Of a stretch of DNA of 64,000 nucleotides, positions 1 to 12,944 are shown piece after piece (positions within the stretch are counted from its first letter, which is position 1; every line of letters starts with the position of its first letter). The notes beneath the pieces are model-generated. The model was not told the DNA's origin. It saw nothing but the letters and a program-made list of their open reading frames with translations, and made no database searches. The stretch comes from Linyphia triangularis (taxonomy: Eukaryota; Arthropoda; Arachnida; Araneae; Linyphiidae): assembly GCA_963978545.1 (NCBI GenBank), contig OZ021723.1:4588001-4652000 (forward strand), given 5' to 3'. The position numbers and the translations under genes are program-made.

Positions 1-502
1 AGAGAAAAAATGTAGGGAGTCAATTCAGTACAGAATAAAATCTTAGAGTGTCCTCTATTTAGTATAGAATATTATCTTTTACGACACTCAATAACTAAAA
101 TAAATAAAATATTAAATTATAAAAATGAAGAGTGTCCTCTATTTAGTATAGAATAATGTCTTATATGATGTAAAATATCTAGGATTGAGAAAAATAGTGA
201 ATTACAGAAATGAATAGTGTCCTCCATTTAGTATAGAACAATATCTTATATAATATGAAATTACTAAGCTGGGGGAAATATTGAACTACAAAAGTGTAAA
301 GAGTCCTCTATTTAGTATAGAATAATGTCTTTTATGATATGAAATAACTAAAATTGAGAAATATAGTAAATTACAAAAGTGTAGAGTGCCCTCTATTTAG
401 TATAGTTGATATAAAATAACTAAGACAGAGAAAAATAGTGAATTACAAAAGTAAAGTGTCCTCCATTTAATATAGAACAATATGTTATATAATATGAAAT
501 TA

Positions 503-1792
503 TTGGGTTGTTTGGAAAGTAATTTCGTTTTTTCCCGTCAGAGGACTTAATTACATTTTTTCAAAACCAACTTCACACTTAAGCCGCATAACCATTATAT
601 GTCTTGAGAGCTGATATTACAAGGCTTGTGTGGGAAAAAGTTCTATTAATTCTACGCAGTAGTTTTTGGTTGGTGCCCTTTTAAATATGGAGAGCAATAA
701 GCAGCATTTTCGTCATATTTTACTTTTTTACTATAGAAAAGGTAAAAATGCTGTCCAAGCGAGAAAAAAAAATGACGGATGTGTATGGAGAAGGCGTGTT
801 AACAGTACGCCAGTGCCAGAACTGGTTTGCAAAGTTTCGATCCGGCAATTTTGATGTTGAAGATGCACCACGTTCGAGAAGGCCAGTTGAAGCTGATAAA
901 GACAAGATAAAGGCATTAGTTGATGCAAATCGGCGAATAACCACACGAGAGATCGGTGAGAGGTTAAATTTGTAGAATTCGACTGCTTATGGCCACTTGA
1001 AAGACCTGGGCTTAACCTCGAAGCTCGATGTGTGGGTGTCCCATGTTCTTACAGAGCGAAATTTGTGTCGTCGTTGTTGACGTGTGTGATTCGCTCCTCA
1101 AACGCCAGGAAAATGATCCATTTTTGAAGCGGATTATTACTGGGGACGAAAAATGGGTCGTATACAACAATGTGAAACGCAAGAGGTCATGGAGCAGAAA
1201 AGATGAACCGGCTCAAAGCGTTTCAAAAGCCAACATTCACCAAAAAAAGGTGATGCTATCCGTTTGGTGGGATTTCAAAGGAATCGGGTTTTTTTTAGCT
1301 TTTACCGGACAATACAACTATTAATTCGGAAGTCTATTGTCATCAGCTGGACAAATTGAATGATGCGCTTAAACAGAAGAGGCCAGAATTAACCAACAGG
1401 AAGGGTGTAGTGTTCCACCAAGACAACGCGAGGCCACATACAAGTTTGGTCACTCGCCAAAAGCTTTTACAGCTTGGATGGGACATACTGCAACACCCAC
1501 CATATTCTCCAGATCTGGCACCTTCCGATTATTATTTGTTCCGGTCCCTGCAAAATTTTTTGGATGGTAAAACCTTTACCTCAAATGAAGATGTCAAAAA
1601 CCACATGAATCAGTTTTTTGACAGCAAGGACCAAAACTTTTATGAGCGGGGAATCATGTTACTGCCAGAAAGATGGCAAAAGGTGTTGGACCAGAATGGC
1701 CAATATATAATTTAATAAAATATTTATTCATTATACGAAAATTGTCTTTCATGTTTCCCAAAAAAAACGAAATTACTTTCCGAACAACCCAA
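503..1792 (+). mobile_element. mariner DNA transposon, inactive, with intact terminal inverted repeats
   Basis: The left end reads ttgggttgtttggaaagt and the right end is its near-perfect inverse (cgaacaacccaa at the edge). Both ends are flanked by TA (501-502 and 1793-1794), the mariner target duplication. Removing the element rejoins the satellite phrase gaaatta-ctaaga found in neighbouring copies, so it clearly landed inside the satellite. At 1290 bp it has the usual full mariner length. The transposase frame inside is broken. The transposase resembles the cecropia/mellifera group of mariners; the exact subfamily is an inference. Confidence 0.95.
687..1715 (+). pseudogene. mariner transposase pseudogene (D,D34D)
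   Basis: Translation gives a mariner transposase of about 340 residues spread over all three forward frames. The N-terminal helix-turn-helix region starts at ATG 687 (MESNKQHFRHIL). The frame shifts in the A-run near 769, then reads TVRQCQNWFAKF and ITTREIGERLNL. An in-frame TAG follows at 973-975 and another stop near 1078. A shift near 1080 leads to the first catalytic aspartate in ITGDEKWV, and a further shift near 1290 in a T-run leads to HQDNARPH and YSPDLAPSDYY. From the aspartate of HQDN to the last aspartate of APSD there are 34 residues, the mariner D,D34D spacing. With at least three frameshifts and two stops it cannot make transposase. Confidence 0.93.
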
Positions 1793-4569
1793 TACTAAGA
1801 TGGGGGGAAATACTGAACTAAAAAAGTGTAAAGAGTCCTCTATTTAGTATAGAATAATGTCTTTTATGATATGAAATAACTAAAATTGAGAAATATAGGA
1901 AATTACAAAAGTGTAGAGTGCCCTCTATTTAGTATAATTGATATAAAATAACTAAGACAGAGAAAAATAGTGAATTACAAAAGTGAAGTGACCTCCATTT
2001 AATATAGAACAATATTTTATATAATATGAAATTACTAATATGGGGGGGGGGGAATACTGAACTACAAAAGTGTAAAGAGTCCTCTATTTACTATAGAATA
2101 ATGTCTTTTATGATGTGAAATAACTAAAATTGAGAAATATAGTAAATTACAAAAGTGTAGAGTGCCCTCTATTTAGTATAATTGATATAAAATAACTAAG
2201 ACAGAGAAAAATAGTGAATTACAAAAGTGAAGTGTCCTCCATTTAATATAGAAAAATATTTTATATATTATGAAATTACTAAGATGGGGGGAAATGAAAA
2301 TGAAGAGAAAATGAAGTGTCCTCCATTTAATATAGAACAATATTTTATATAATATGTAATTGCTAAGATGGGGGGAAATACTGAACTACAAAAATGTAAG
2401 GAGTCCTCTATTTAGTATAGAATAATGTCTTTTATGATATGAAATAACTAAAATTAAGAAATATAGTAAATTATAAAAGTGTAGAGTGCCCTCTATTTAG
2501 TATAGTTAATGTAAAATAACTAAGAAAGAGAAAAATAGTGAATTACAAAAATGAAGTTTCCTCCGTTTAATATAGAACAATATTTTATATAATATGAAAT
2601 TACTAAGATGGAGGGAAATGAAAATGAAGAGAAAATGAAGTGTCCTCCATTTAATATAGAACAATAATTTATATAATATGAAATTACTAAAATGGGGGGA
2701 AATACTGAACTACAAAAGTGTAAGGAGTCCTCTATTTAGTATAGAATAATGTCTTTTATGATATGAAATAACTAAAATTTAGAAATATAGTAAATTACAA
2801 AAGTGTAGAGTGCCCTCTATTTAGTATAGTTAATGTAAAATAACTAAGACAGAGAAAAATAGTGAATTACAAAAATGAAGTGTCCTCCGTTTAATATAGA
2901 ACAATATTTTATATAATATGAAATTACTAAGATGGGGGGGAATACTGAACTACAAAAGAGTAAGGAGTCCTCTATTTAGTATAGAATAATGTCTTTTTTG
3001 ATATGAAATAACTAAAATTTAGAAATATAGTAAATTACAAAAGTGTAGAGTGCCCTCTATTTAGTATAGTTAAAGTAAAATAACTAAGACAGAGAAAAAT
3101 AGTGAATTACAAAAATGAAGTGTCCTCCGTTTAATATAGAACACTATTTTATATAATATGAGATTACTAAGATGGTGTGAAATACTGAACTACAAAAGTG
3201 TAAGGAGTCCTCTATTTAGTATAGAATAATGTCTTTTATGATATGAAATAACTAAAATTGAGAAATATAGTAAATTACAAAAGTGTAGAGTGCCCTCTAT
3301 TTAGTATAGTTAATGTAAAATAACTAAGACAGAGAAAAATAGTGAATTACAAAAATGAAGTGTCCTCCGTTTAATATAGAACAATATTTTATATAATATG
3401 AAATTACTAAGATGGGGGGGAATACTGAACTACAAAAGTGTAAGGAGTCCTCTATTTAGTATAGAATAATGTCTTTTATGATATGAAATAACTAAAATTT
3501 AGAAATATAGTAAATTACAAAAGTGTAGAGTGCCCTCTATTTAGTATAGTTAATGTAAAATAACTAAGACAGAGAAAAATAGTGAATAACAAAAATTAAG
3601 TGTCCTCCGTTTAATATAGAACGTTAATGTGAAATACTGAACTACAAAAGTGTAAGGAGTCCTCTATTTAGTATAGAATAATGTCTTTTATGATATGAAA
3701 TAACTAAAATTGAGAAATATAGTAAATTACAAAAGTGTAGAGTGCCCTCTATTTAGTATAGTTAATGTAAAATAACTAAGACAGAGAAAAATAGTGAATT
3801 ACAAAAATGAAGTGTCCTCCGTTTAATATAGAACAATATTTTATATAATATGAAATTACTAAGATGGGGGGGAATACTGAACTACAAAAGTGTAAGGAGT
3901 CCTCTATTTAGTATAGAATAATGTCTTTTATGATATGAAATAACTAAAATTTAGAAATATAGTAAATTACAAAAGTGTAGAGTGCCCTCTATTTAGTATA
4001 GTTAATGTAAAATAACTAAGACAGAGAAAAATAGTGAATAACAAAAATTAAGTGTCCTCCGTATAATATAGAACAATATTTTTTATAATATGAAATTACT
4101 AAGATGGGGGGAAATACTAAACTACAAAAGTGTAAGGAGTCCTCTATTTAGTATATAATAATGTCTTATATGATGTAAAATAACTAGGATTGAGAGAAAT
4201 AGGGAATTACAGAAATGAATAGTGTCCTCCATTTAGTATAGAACAATATCTTATATAATATGAAATTACTAAGATGGGGGGAAATACTGAACTACAAAAG
4301 TGTAAGGAGTCCTCTATTTAGTATATAATAATGTCTTATATGATGTAAAATAACTAGGATTGAGAGAAATAGGGAATTACAGAAATGAATAGTGTCCTCC
4401 ATTTAGTATAGAACAATATCTTATATAATATGAAATTACTAAGATGGTGGGAAATACTGAACTACAAAAGTGTAAGGATTCCTCTATTTAGTATAGTTGA
4501 TGTAAAATAACTAAGACAGAGAAAAATAGTGAATTACAAAAGTGTAAGGAGACCTCTATTTAGTAAAGA

Positions 4570-5895
4570 AGAATATATTGTATGCGTAAACTAGCTGAAA
4601 ACACATTCTTCACGACAAAATTTTGCAATGTAGTTAATTTTAAATATGAAAGACGTTCGAACATTCCAAATTTCAAGCATTCGACCTCCATTTTAACCCT
4701 TGAAATTAGTTTATCAAAAATGATAGGCCATACTTTTTCTCTGATTGACAGAGTTGACATTTGTACCAAATTTCAGTATTATGATTACATTGGAAGAGGG
4801 ACTTTGGGATATTCCTCGTTTGGAACATTTCAATCCCGAGAAATTGGTTAATTTAAATCAGAATAGATCACTTTTTCTATGTTTTCCCTTTGTTGACACC
4901 AGCACAAAATTTCAAAGTAGTGACAAAGGGAATGGGACAATTATAATGAGTTAGTAAGTGAATCAGTGAGAGCATTGGCTTTTATGTATTGAAACTAGCT
5001 GAATATGCGTGCTTCGCTACAAAATTTTACGACGTGCATTTTAGCGATCAGATGACACTCTTGCGTTCAGAATTTATTTACGTTTGGCACAATATCGACC
5101 TCTGAAAATTGGTTTATTGGGATCGGAATATCTTACTTACTTTTTCTATACTTACCCTTGTTGGCATTTGTTCAGATTTTCAGAGTTGTGACTAAATTGG
5201 AATTGACAAATTTAAAAATCCATCATTTGGCATATTTAACTCTTTTTTAACCTCCTAAAACTGGTTAATCAATATCAGAATAACCCAGGTAGCACAGCAA
5301 TATTGTCCAATGGCGGAAACAGGGTTTCTGGAGGATTGGCTTGGCCAAACATGGTTGAAACTCATACATCGTTCCAAAATACACGATTTTTTTTTTTTAA
5401 AGAAAAGATAAACATGTCACAGACATCGCAAAATATTTGTTTTAGCCCTCCATCTTTTCTTATAAAAACAATAATTCAATTTTGAAACAGTGCATCAACA
5501 TTTCAAAACTTCCAGTATATTTTATCCATCATGAGTGAGATTGGCCAAGATACGGAACAACGGTTTACAACGGTTCACATCAGGAATGGCCAATGTCGAG
5601 TGATATTGGTCAGCATTGTTATGCTCTTAGACACTTTTTCTATGTTTACTTTTTCTATGTTTGTTTTTGTTGACATTTACACCAATTTCAAAGTTGTGAT
5701 TTTATTGGAAATGGAACTCTTGAATACTACTCGTTTGGAACTTTGGACTCCTTTTCAACCCCTTAAAGTTATTTTATTAAAATCGGAATGATATGCACTA
5801 TCTATATTTGTCGTTACTAACATTTTTACAAAGTTGTCATTATATAAGAAGTGAAAGAATTTAGTAATGATTGAGTAAGGGCTTTCTCTTTTAAT
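4570..5895 (+). mobile_element. Degenerate transposable element copies, head motif GTGCTTCGCTAC
   Basis: Two heads are visible, actagctgaaaacacattctt at 4590 (mutated) and tagctgaatatgcgtgcttc at 4996, each followed by an aaattttac motif. The body is a loosely repeated phrase (aaatttcagagttgtgac, then a stretch like cctcgtttggaacattt, then aattggttaatca). The same body and a similar tail (gagt-aatcagt...ggctttt) occur at 31400-34240. No protein is recognisable, so this looks like a non-autonomous family. Open frames at 4582-4851 and 4745-4954 lie inside it and show no protein similarity. Confidence 0.6.
5284..5625. mobile_element. Nested inverted-repeat element fragment inside the older repeat
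   Basis: This stretch interrupts the body of the older repeat: the phrase before it (aatcaatatcagaat) and after it (actttttctatgttt) are adjacent in other copies. Its left end, tagcacagcaatattgtcc, is an imperfect inverse of its right end, attggtcagcattgttatgc. A related fragment lies at 31318-31385. No clear target duplication is visible. Confidence 0.4.
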
Positions 5896-6337
5896 CAATT
5901 CATAGAGATAACTTAATTTGAAGCCTAGAAATATGTATGTGAATCCATGAAAACCCAATTTGAAAGAAAAACTACGCCCAATTAAAGTGGCCAATTACTC
6001 CAGATCGTAGCTCGACTGTAGACTGCATTAACATACTTACGTTTATTTTCTTATTGAAATAAATTGCTCATTTATTGCTTGTATTGATAAATAAATAAAA
6101 AAATACGCTTCTTTATAATGATTAGTCACGTAGAAAGGTCATGTTTCAAAATATTTACGTTTAGGAGCTTTTAATTAATTTATTTTACATGAAAAACACA
6201 CTTTTTCTTCCTAAAAGCAAGAACACACTCCAAACTTCAAAAACACTATATAGCTGACTTTTTCCTCAATCAGTCCTAATTTTCGAGAGAGAGAATCGAT
6301 ACCTTCAGAAACTCACCTTTACCGGCCCTGCAATCTC
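5896..6337. other. Unassigned AT-rich sequence
   Basis: No gene, repeat unit or splice-site pair was recognised. The phrase gtagactgcattaacat at 6016 recurs almost exactly at 11420 (gtggactgcattaacat), so a shared old element is possible. Confidence 0.4.
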
Positions 6338-7706
6338 GCCCATATGATAACGAATACTTGTTTTAATACGAGTGGTCTTCTGTTATACAATTCTCTCTAT
6401 ATACTTTCATAAACCATTTGAGTATTTTTTTTTTTATTATTATTTATTTGCATCCTCTATACTAACAGTATATAAAAATAAGATATTTGCGATGTTTTTA
6501 AGCGGAGGGGGGGGGGGGTAATTGACATAAGTAGTAAGTTTGCTATAGAAACTGTATAAAAAACAACTAGCCCATATGATAACGAATACTTGTTTTAATA
6601 CGAGTGGTCTTCTGTTATACAATTCTCTCTATATACTTTCAAAAACCATTTGAGTATTTTTTTATTTTTTTTTTTGCATCCTCTATATTAACAGTATATA
6701 CAAATAAGATATTTGCGATGTTTTTAAGCGGGGGGGGGGGGGGATTACTGACATAAGTCGTAAGTTAGCTATAAAAACTACATAAAAAACAACTCGCCCA
6801 TATGATGACAAATACTTGTTTTAATACGAGTGGTCTTCTGTTATAAAATTCTCTTTATATACTTTCAAAAACCATTTGAGTATTTTTTTATTTTTTTTTA
6901 TTTTTTGCACCCTCTATACTAACAGTATATACAAATAAGATATTTGCGATGTTTTTAAGCGGGGGGGGGGGGGGATTACTGACATAAGTAGTAAGTTTGC
7001 TATAGAAACTACATAAAAAACAACTAGCCCATATAATAACGAATACTTGTTTTAATACGAGTGGTCGTCTGATATACAATTCTCTCTATATACTTTCAAA
7101 AACCATTTGAGTATTTTTTTATTTATTTATTTGCATTCTCTATACTGACAGTATATAAAAATAAGATATTTGTGATGTTTTTAAGCGGGGGGGGGGGGCG
7201 ATTACTGACATAAGTAGTAAGTTTGCTATAGAAACTACATAAAAAACAACTAGCCCATATGATAACGAATACTTGTTGTAATACGAGTGGTCGTCTGTTA
7301 TACAATTCTCTCTATATACTTTCATAAACCATTTGAGTATTTTTTTTATTATTATTTATTTGCATCCTCTATACTAACAGTATATAAAAATAAGATATTT
7401 GCGATGCTTTTAAGCGGGGGGGGGGGGGATTACTGACATAAGTAGTAAGTTTGCTATAGAAACTACATAAAAAACAACTAGCCCATATGATAACGAATAC
7501 TTGTTGTAATACGAGTGTTCGTCTGTTATACAATTCTCTCTATATACTTTCATAAACCATTTGAGTATTTTTTTTATTATTATTTATTTGCATCCTCTAT
7601 ACTAACAGTATATACGAATAAGATATTTGCGATGTTTTTAAGCGGGGGGGTGGGATTACTGACATAAGTAGTAAGTTTGCTATAGAAACTACATAAAAAA
7701 ACAATT
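6338..7706. repeat. Tandem repeat, 226-232-bp unit, six copies, poly-G in each
   Basis: The phrase gcccatat(g/a)at starts units at 6338, 6570, 6796, 7027, 7253 and 7481, giving unit lengths of 232, 226, 231, 226 and 228 bp. Each unit carries a run of about 7-14 G after ttttaagc and a T-rich run of variable length, which explains the length changes. Short minus-strand frames of about 60 codons repeat in the copies but break at the G-run and are not genes. Confidence 0.93.
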
Positions 7707-9751
7707 GGGATAAAAGATAAAACTAAATATCACTATTTACCTTTGATTATGAAAAATTACTTTGTGACTTCAAAATGGGTTTCTTTAACCACCTTTTTAA
7801 AAGTGACATGAACATCGCTAAGTTCAGAATCTGTATAATAATCATACTTTTTTTTTTAAAGATTTTATTTATGAAAGTGAAATATAAAAAAAGTAGTTCA
7901 TCTGAAACCATAACTTCGATAAATCGAATCAAATTACAAGAACGCTGAATAAAGTTATTTATCCGAAACTGTATTTTCGCGGGGTTTCGATGATTAAAAA
8001 TCAAATTACAAGATAGGATATAAATGCCTCGCAACAAGCTTTGGAATTCCTTTTCACAGGTTGAATATGTACCAATAAAAGAAACTGAAAAGCATCACAA
8101 CAAAATAAAGTTACGTTTGTATCCTTTACCTTTGATATATTTATTCCCAAATATGAACTTCATTCACTTACATTATAAGCTAATAATAGCTAATGAGATA
8201 TAAGTGTTGCCTCAAGCTGTTCTCAACTGTATCCACAGTAATGGTCTGTATTCTCGAAGACAACTAACTATTGTTTCTTTGACCACATTCCACCTTACCT
8301 TCAATAAAGTAAGGTTACTTACGAATTTGGCAAATGAAGATTAAATGTATGCCCAATTTGCATAGTTACATCTCATAAACTTTCTATAATGAATCAAGTT
8401 TTCTAAGAGTTCCGCATTTCTTCGAAGTAATAATTCGCCAATTTTCATATTGCACAGTAAAATGAGAAAATAACGTTAGCTTGTATGAGGTATGGGATGG
8501 GCAGTTAAAGACACAAGTATCAGAAGTCTTCAATAAATAAAAAAGGAAACTATGAATTAAGTTCTAAACAGTTTAAGTTTAATGAGTTTGTGATTGTAAT
8601 ATTTATTATATCATAATACAAAAACGAATGTCTTTCTTTATACTAACTCAGAAAAATCTATCCATTCCTTCGTTATTGAACCCTCTTAAGACTCCTTGAC
8701 AATGAATAAGTTTAATAGGTTTTTATAGTTTCAATACCACGACCTAGTGAGGCAAATATTTTGACTCTAATATTGATATATAAAGGCCACAATAACAGAA
8801 GTGTCAAGTGTTACATATTAGCTGTTGCAAATGCTGAAGAACACTGGATTGCCAACATTAATACTCCGAACGACAAAAGCAACACAAGTTGAATTTATAA
8901 TAGATGAGATCATTAAAAAAACCTTTTTCATTCATTATAACTATTATTGGGCAATGATTTTTTTATTATTTATTTACAATTTTTAGCTACACATCATATA
9001 TCTTCTCAAACTATACAGCCATTACATAAAAAAACTGTTTCCCCAACAATTGCATTTGTTTCATTTTTACAAAATACAAGTTTATAGCCGACGTTCGTTT
9101 TGCATTAGGTGTATACAGATCGTAAGATCGTCCTTTATACTTCTCTAGATGGCACGCAAAAGAGTAATTTGTCACCATTCTAAAAAGATTATGTCGAAAA
9201 ATGCACGTCAAGTTGTAGCTTTCCCAGTGTCATTCATCTTACTTCACATTTCAGATAGTCTCAGAAGAGTTCCGGAAAAGCTTACTGATCCCATATTTCA
9301 TTTTTCCAATCACGTGGGAAATATGGGCTTAGAATGAAAAATTTCAATAAAATTTGCAGTTCACCACCAAAAATTCATGTCGACATACTCACCAAATGTG
9401 ATATTTTCATAAATCGAAACCAGCTGCAATTATGTCAAACTTTCGCACAGATTACATGCTTCCGGAAAATTTAGAAAAACTGCTTAAGGAAAAATTTAGA
9501 AAGTCGACTGTTATCGAATGTTTTTTAAATCCTTTAAATTAATTTGAATTTTGCTTGAGGTGGGTAAACCCACTAGTCGTTACCAATAGAGCTGAATTTT
9601 GTCAGATTGACTCGTTTTTAATGACAGTGAAATCTATTAAGATATTGGTGGCACACACACATTTCGATGAAGTGCACATGAAAATAATTAATACACATAA
9701 ATTATTTATGGTAAACATATTGGTTATGGATTAGATAGGGTTTTTATTTTT
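7707..9751. other. Unassigned AT-rich region with a few short open frames
   Basis: No recognisable gene. A 59-codon plus-strand frame from ATG 8024 to TAA 8201-8203 (MPRNKLWNSFSQVEYVPIKE at its start) crosses an acceptor-like ttccttttcacag, but it has no known domain. A minus-strand frame at 7747-8037 is also unrecognised. A good minus-strand donor (TTTG followed by GTGAGTATG) lies at 9385-9376. None of these adds up to a gene model. Confidence 0.3.
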
Positions 9752-10485
9752 TGGATTATGGAGGTATATGAAATATGGGAGTGTATGGATTACAATGGTT
9801 TATGAATAATAAGAGTTTATAGATTACAGTGGTTTATGAATTATAAGAGTTTATGGATTACAGTGGTTTATGAATTATAAGAGTTTATGGATTACAGTGG
9901 TTTATGAATTATAAGAGTTTATGGATTACAGTGGTTTATGAATTATAAGAGTTTATAGATTAGAGAATAGTTTATAGAATTATAAGAGTTTATAGATTAC
10001 AGTGGTTTATGAATTATAAGAGTTTATGGATTACAGTGGTTTATGAATTATAAGAGTTTATAGATTACAGTGGTTTATGAATTATAAGAGTTTATAGATT
10101 AGAGAATAGTTTATAGAATTATAAGAGTTTATAGATTACAGTGGTTTATGAATTATAAGAGTTTATGGATTAAAGTGGTTTATGAATTATAAGAGTTTAT
10201 AGATTACAGTGGTTTATGAATTATAAGAGTTTATGGATTACAGGGGTTTATGAATTATAAGAGTTTATAGATTACAGTGGTTTATGAATTATAAGAGTTT
10301 ATGGATTACAGTGGTTTATGAATTATAAGAGTTTATGGATTACAGTGGTTTATGAATTATAAGAGTTTATAGATTACAGTGGTTTATGAATTATAAGAGT
10401 TTATGGATTACAGTGGTTTATGAATTATAAGAGTTTATGGATTACAGTGGTTTATGAATTATAAGAGTTTATGGATTACAGTGGG
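9752..10485. repeat. 34-bp satellite, about 21 copies
   Basis: The unit is approximately gtttatgaattataagag plus tttatggattacagtg, repeating every 34 bp; for example ttataagag recurs at 9841 and 9875. A variant unit with agagaatag appears at 9963 and 10101. The array stops abruptly at 10485, and a degenerate trace (ggattatagtggattatgg) reappears at 11460-11480. Confidence 0.93.
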
Positions 10486-11458
10486 GACTCGTGTACTACA
10501 GCCAGGGCAGCCGAGCTGCATCTAAATTTATTAGTTCAAAACTAAAATTATATATTTTACAATTTTCTAAAATGAAGATTATATTTCTACAGTAAATGTA
10601 AACAAAAAAATCCGATAAACAGCAAACTTCTTGTCTCAATACTCAAATCACGAGGAAAAAAGAAGCGTTTCCAATCAAGGTGATATCCCTCCGAATGGCA
10701 AAACATGTGTTCCTAAAACGCGTTTCGGCTGCGACGTTACCATGTATTGCCATTGTAACCAATGAAATCCAATACAGCCTTCCCTCCACATAATGTGTAG
10801 CGACACAGCCAGATCAGTTATTTTCCGACTTCGGCTGTATTTGAGAATTTCTGCTTTAAACTAATCTCTAGATGGAATTTTTACAAAATAATGGTATCAT
10901 CTGAAGTCTAGAGAGTTATTTTATTAGTTTGAAGTACTGTTTTGTTTTAAAAATAAATTTGAGTATTTTAAACTCATTATCAAAACAAATCGTGTTTTAG
11001 GCACGTGAAACTTCATTTAAACAGTGATAATTGAACTTTGATATAATCTTTTTGAAAAATTATTTGAGAATTTAAGTTTTTAGAAAAATTGCGATTTTTT
11101 CTGCTTTCACGACGTTAAAAAAATTCTATTAAAAAACTATATATTCTAGAAACTATATGGTTGCTCATAACATTAAGGCTGATATTACAAACAATTTCCG
11201 ACCATAATTTCTTTCCTTGGCCCCATAAAACTCCAGTATTCATTGTTCAAAAATATGCTAAGTATAACGAGTTAAATGTTAATTAGTTAATTAATTTTCA
11301 ATAAAACTGAATTTTTTTTCATTTAAACGTTATTATAATAAATTATGTACTTTTGAGTGCAAAAAAACTCGATTTTTAAAATTATAATTTAAAAAAAAAT
11401 AAAGTACAAGTGTGTGATTGTGGACTGCATTAACATTTTCGACCACGAGCCTCTACAG
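10486..11458. other. Segment between satellite fragments, possible insertion
   Basis: It begins ggactcgtgtactacag right after a satellite unit and ends cgaccacgagcctctaca right before a satellite-like trace. These ends are weakly inverse (CTCGTG against CACGAG). It is slightly more GC-rich at 10650-10850, where the plus-strand frame 10602-10793 is open for about 63 codons without an initial ATG and with no recognised domain. An old DNA element is the most likely reading, but no clear target duplication is visible. Confidence 0.3.
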
Positions 11459-11487
11459 ATGGATTATAGTGGATTATGGATTAGTTT

Positions 11488-12944
11488 TTTAAAATGCAAT
11501 ATATTTATAGTACAACCAATTTACATGTATAAACTGCTACTATCAAATGGCAGTTTATAGCGAAAAAGGTATTTCCTTACTAAAATCATTTCAAACACCT
11601 AGAATTTCTGATTTTCAATCCAAAGTACTAACATTTGACACCAAAATGGATTCACCACAAAAAATTCACCAGTAAAATTGAAAATGTTAAAACTGCTAGA
11701 AATTTCATACATCTAAAATAAATTTTCTATAAAAAACACCAAAACATGCCACACGACAGTTTTCGGAAAAATTTCTGAGTTGAAGTTTTGAACATAAATA
11801 AAGAAAAAATTTACTATTTTATATAAAAAAAGAAGACATTGTGTTCAAAGTGAATATCTGTGGATATTCTTTAATATAAGTGAGGGGAAAGACAGTTTTT
11901 ACGCAAGTGCTTCAATTTATTTTTCAGAAACTATTCATAGCTGTTAAAAAACTTAACAATAAATAAGGGATACGATCATAAATTTTTCACCAATGTTTAT
12001 TCTAAATCCTATAACATTATATTCAAATTGTGGTGGGAAATATTAAAAACGTTAAAGTAGGGTATGAATTATAGATTTAATATTACAGTTCAATGTATTT
12101 TATCTTTATAAATTCATATTTTATTTACGAAAATCAATAAATTTGGCAAATTGAAAAATGACAATTAGGCTAGATTTGCGCAGGAGATTTCTGCTCTAAT
12201 TTGACAAAAGTTTTAGAAAATCAATTCTGTACTGTAGTTATGCGATTTCATTCATGCATTTATATCAACAGAAGAAGGCATAACAATTAAGGGAATATTT
12301 TACTAAAGCCCTTATCTTTAAGCAAACACTCTCGTTATTTTTTCATTACGCATTGAGCGTTGAAACTCCTCAAAAATGTCAAACGAAAAATTTCATTTAT
12401 ATTTTTACAATGATAGCCTCCATTCGCATTGATGAGAAATTCAAAAGAAAAAACGTGTGAATAAATAACTATCTTAATAATATACGCCATCGAATCTTTG
12501 TTCGAGCATAAAAGATCGCGTTATTCCATTTCATCAACTTCGAAACCCATAAATACTAAATCGCACTGGCATTCACTAAGAATATATTACATTATAATGA
12601 GGTTTTATTATTAATAACGTAAATATAATTTTTTTATAGAATGAGTACTTTTCGCAAAAAAACTGTCAATAATATAATTGCTTCATTTTTACACTAACCA
12701 AATTGGAGTTTTTAGGATGAGAGAAATCGGAAAAAAAACAATCCATATATTAATGAGATAAAAGTACTATCCATTTCTAAATTAAAAAATACCTAACGTT
12801 TAGTTGTTATATTTATGCAATGCCTATAATAAAATAGTAGTTTTAAAATAAATGTGAATGTCAAGCTATTTACATCGATTTACTTTTTAACCTTTAACTC
12901 TAGCAATAAAATATATGTTTACGAATACCACACATATACAATAC
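11488..12944. other. Unassigned AT-rich sequence
   Basis: No gene, repeat array or element end was recognised over about 1.4 kb. The composition is strongly AT-rich with many short A and T runs. Confidence 0.4.

Larger units (their letters stand above)
1..4560. repeat. Satellite with ~240-bp higher-order unit made of three ~80-bp monomers
   Basis: Every ~80 bp the sequence returns to a core close to cctctatttagtatagaa followed by a stretch ending in gaaattac or aaataacta. Three diverged monomers (starting near gagtcctct, gtgccctct and tgtcctcc) recur in fixed order, so the phrase aatactgaac reappears exactly 240 bp apart at 2701, 2941, 3181 and 3421. The outer parts (1-480, 4100-4450) have a simpler dimer order; in the latter the spacing is about 170 bp. 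Runs of 4-10 G vary between copies. A mariner element interrupts the array at 503-1792. No open frame is conserved, so this is non-coding satellite DNA. Confidence 0.93.

Noticed and set aside
6440..7325. Repeated ~60-codon minus-strand frames with PPPPP
   Set aside because: They are one frame in successive satellite units; the proline run is the G-run read in reverse, and its length varies out of frame between copies.
7747..8037. 96-codon minus-strand frame, and a shifted frame reading YDYYTDSELSDVHVTF
   Set aside because: The second looks protein-like but is only about 30 codons, follows an A-run directly and has no recognised family; kept only as a note.
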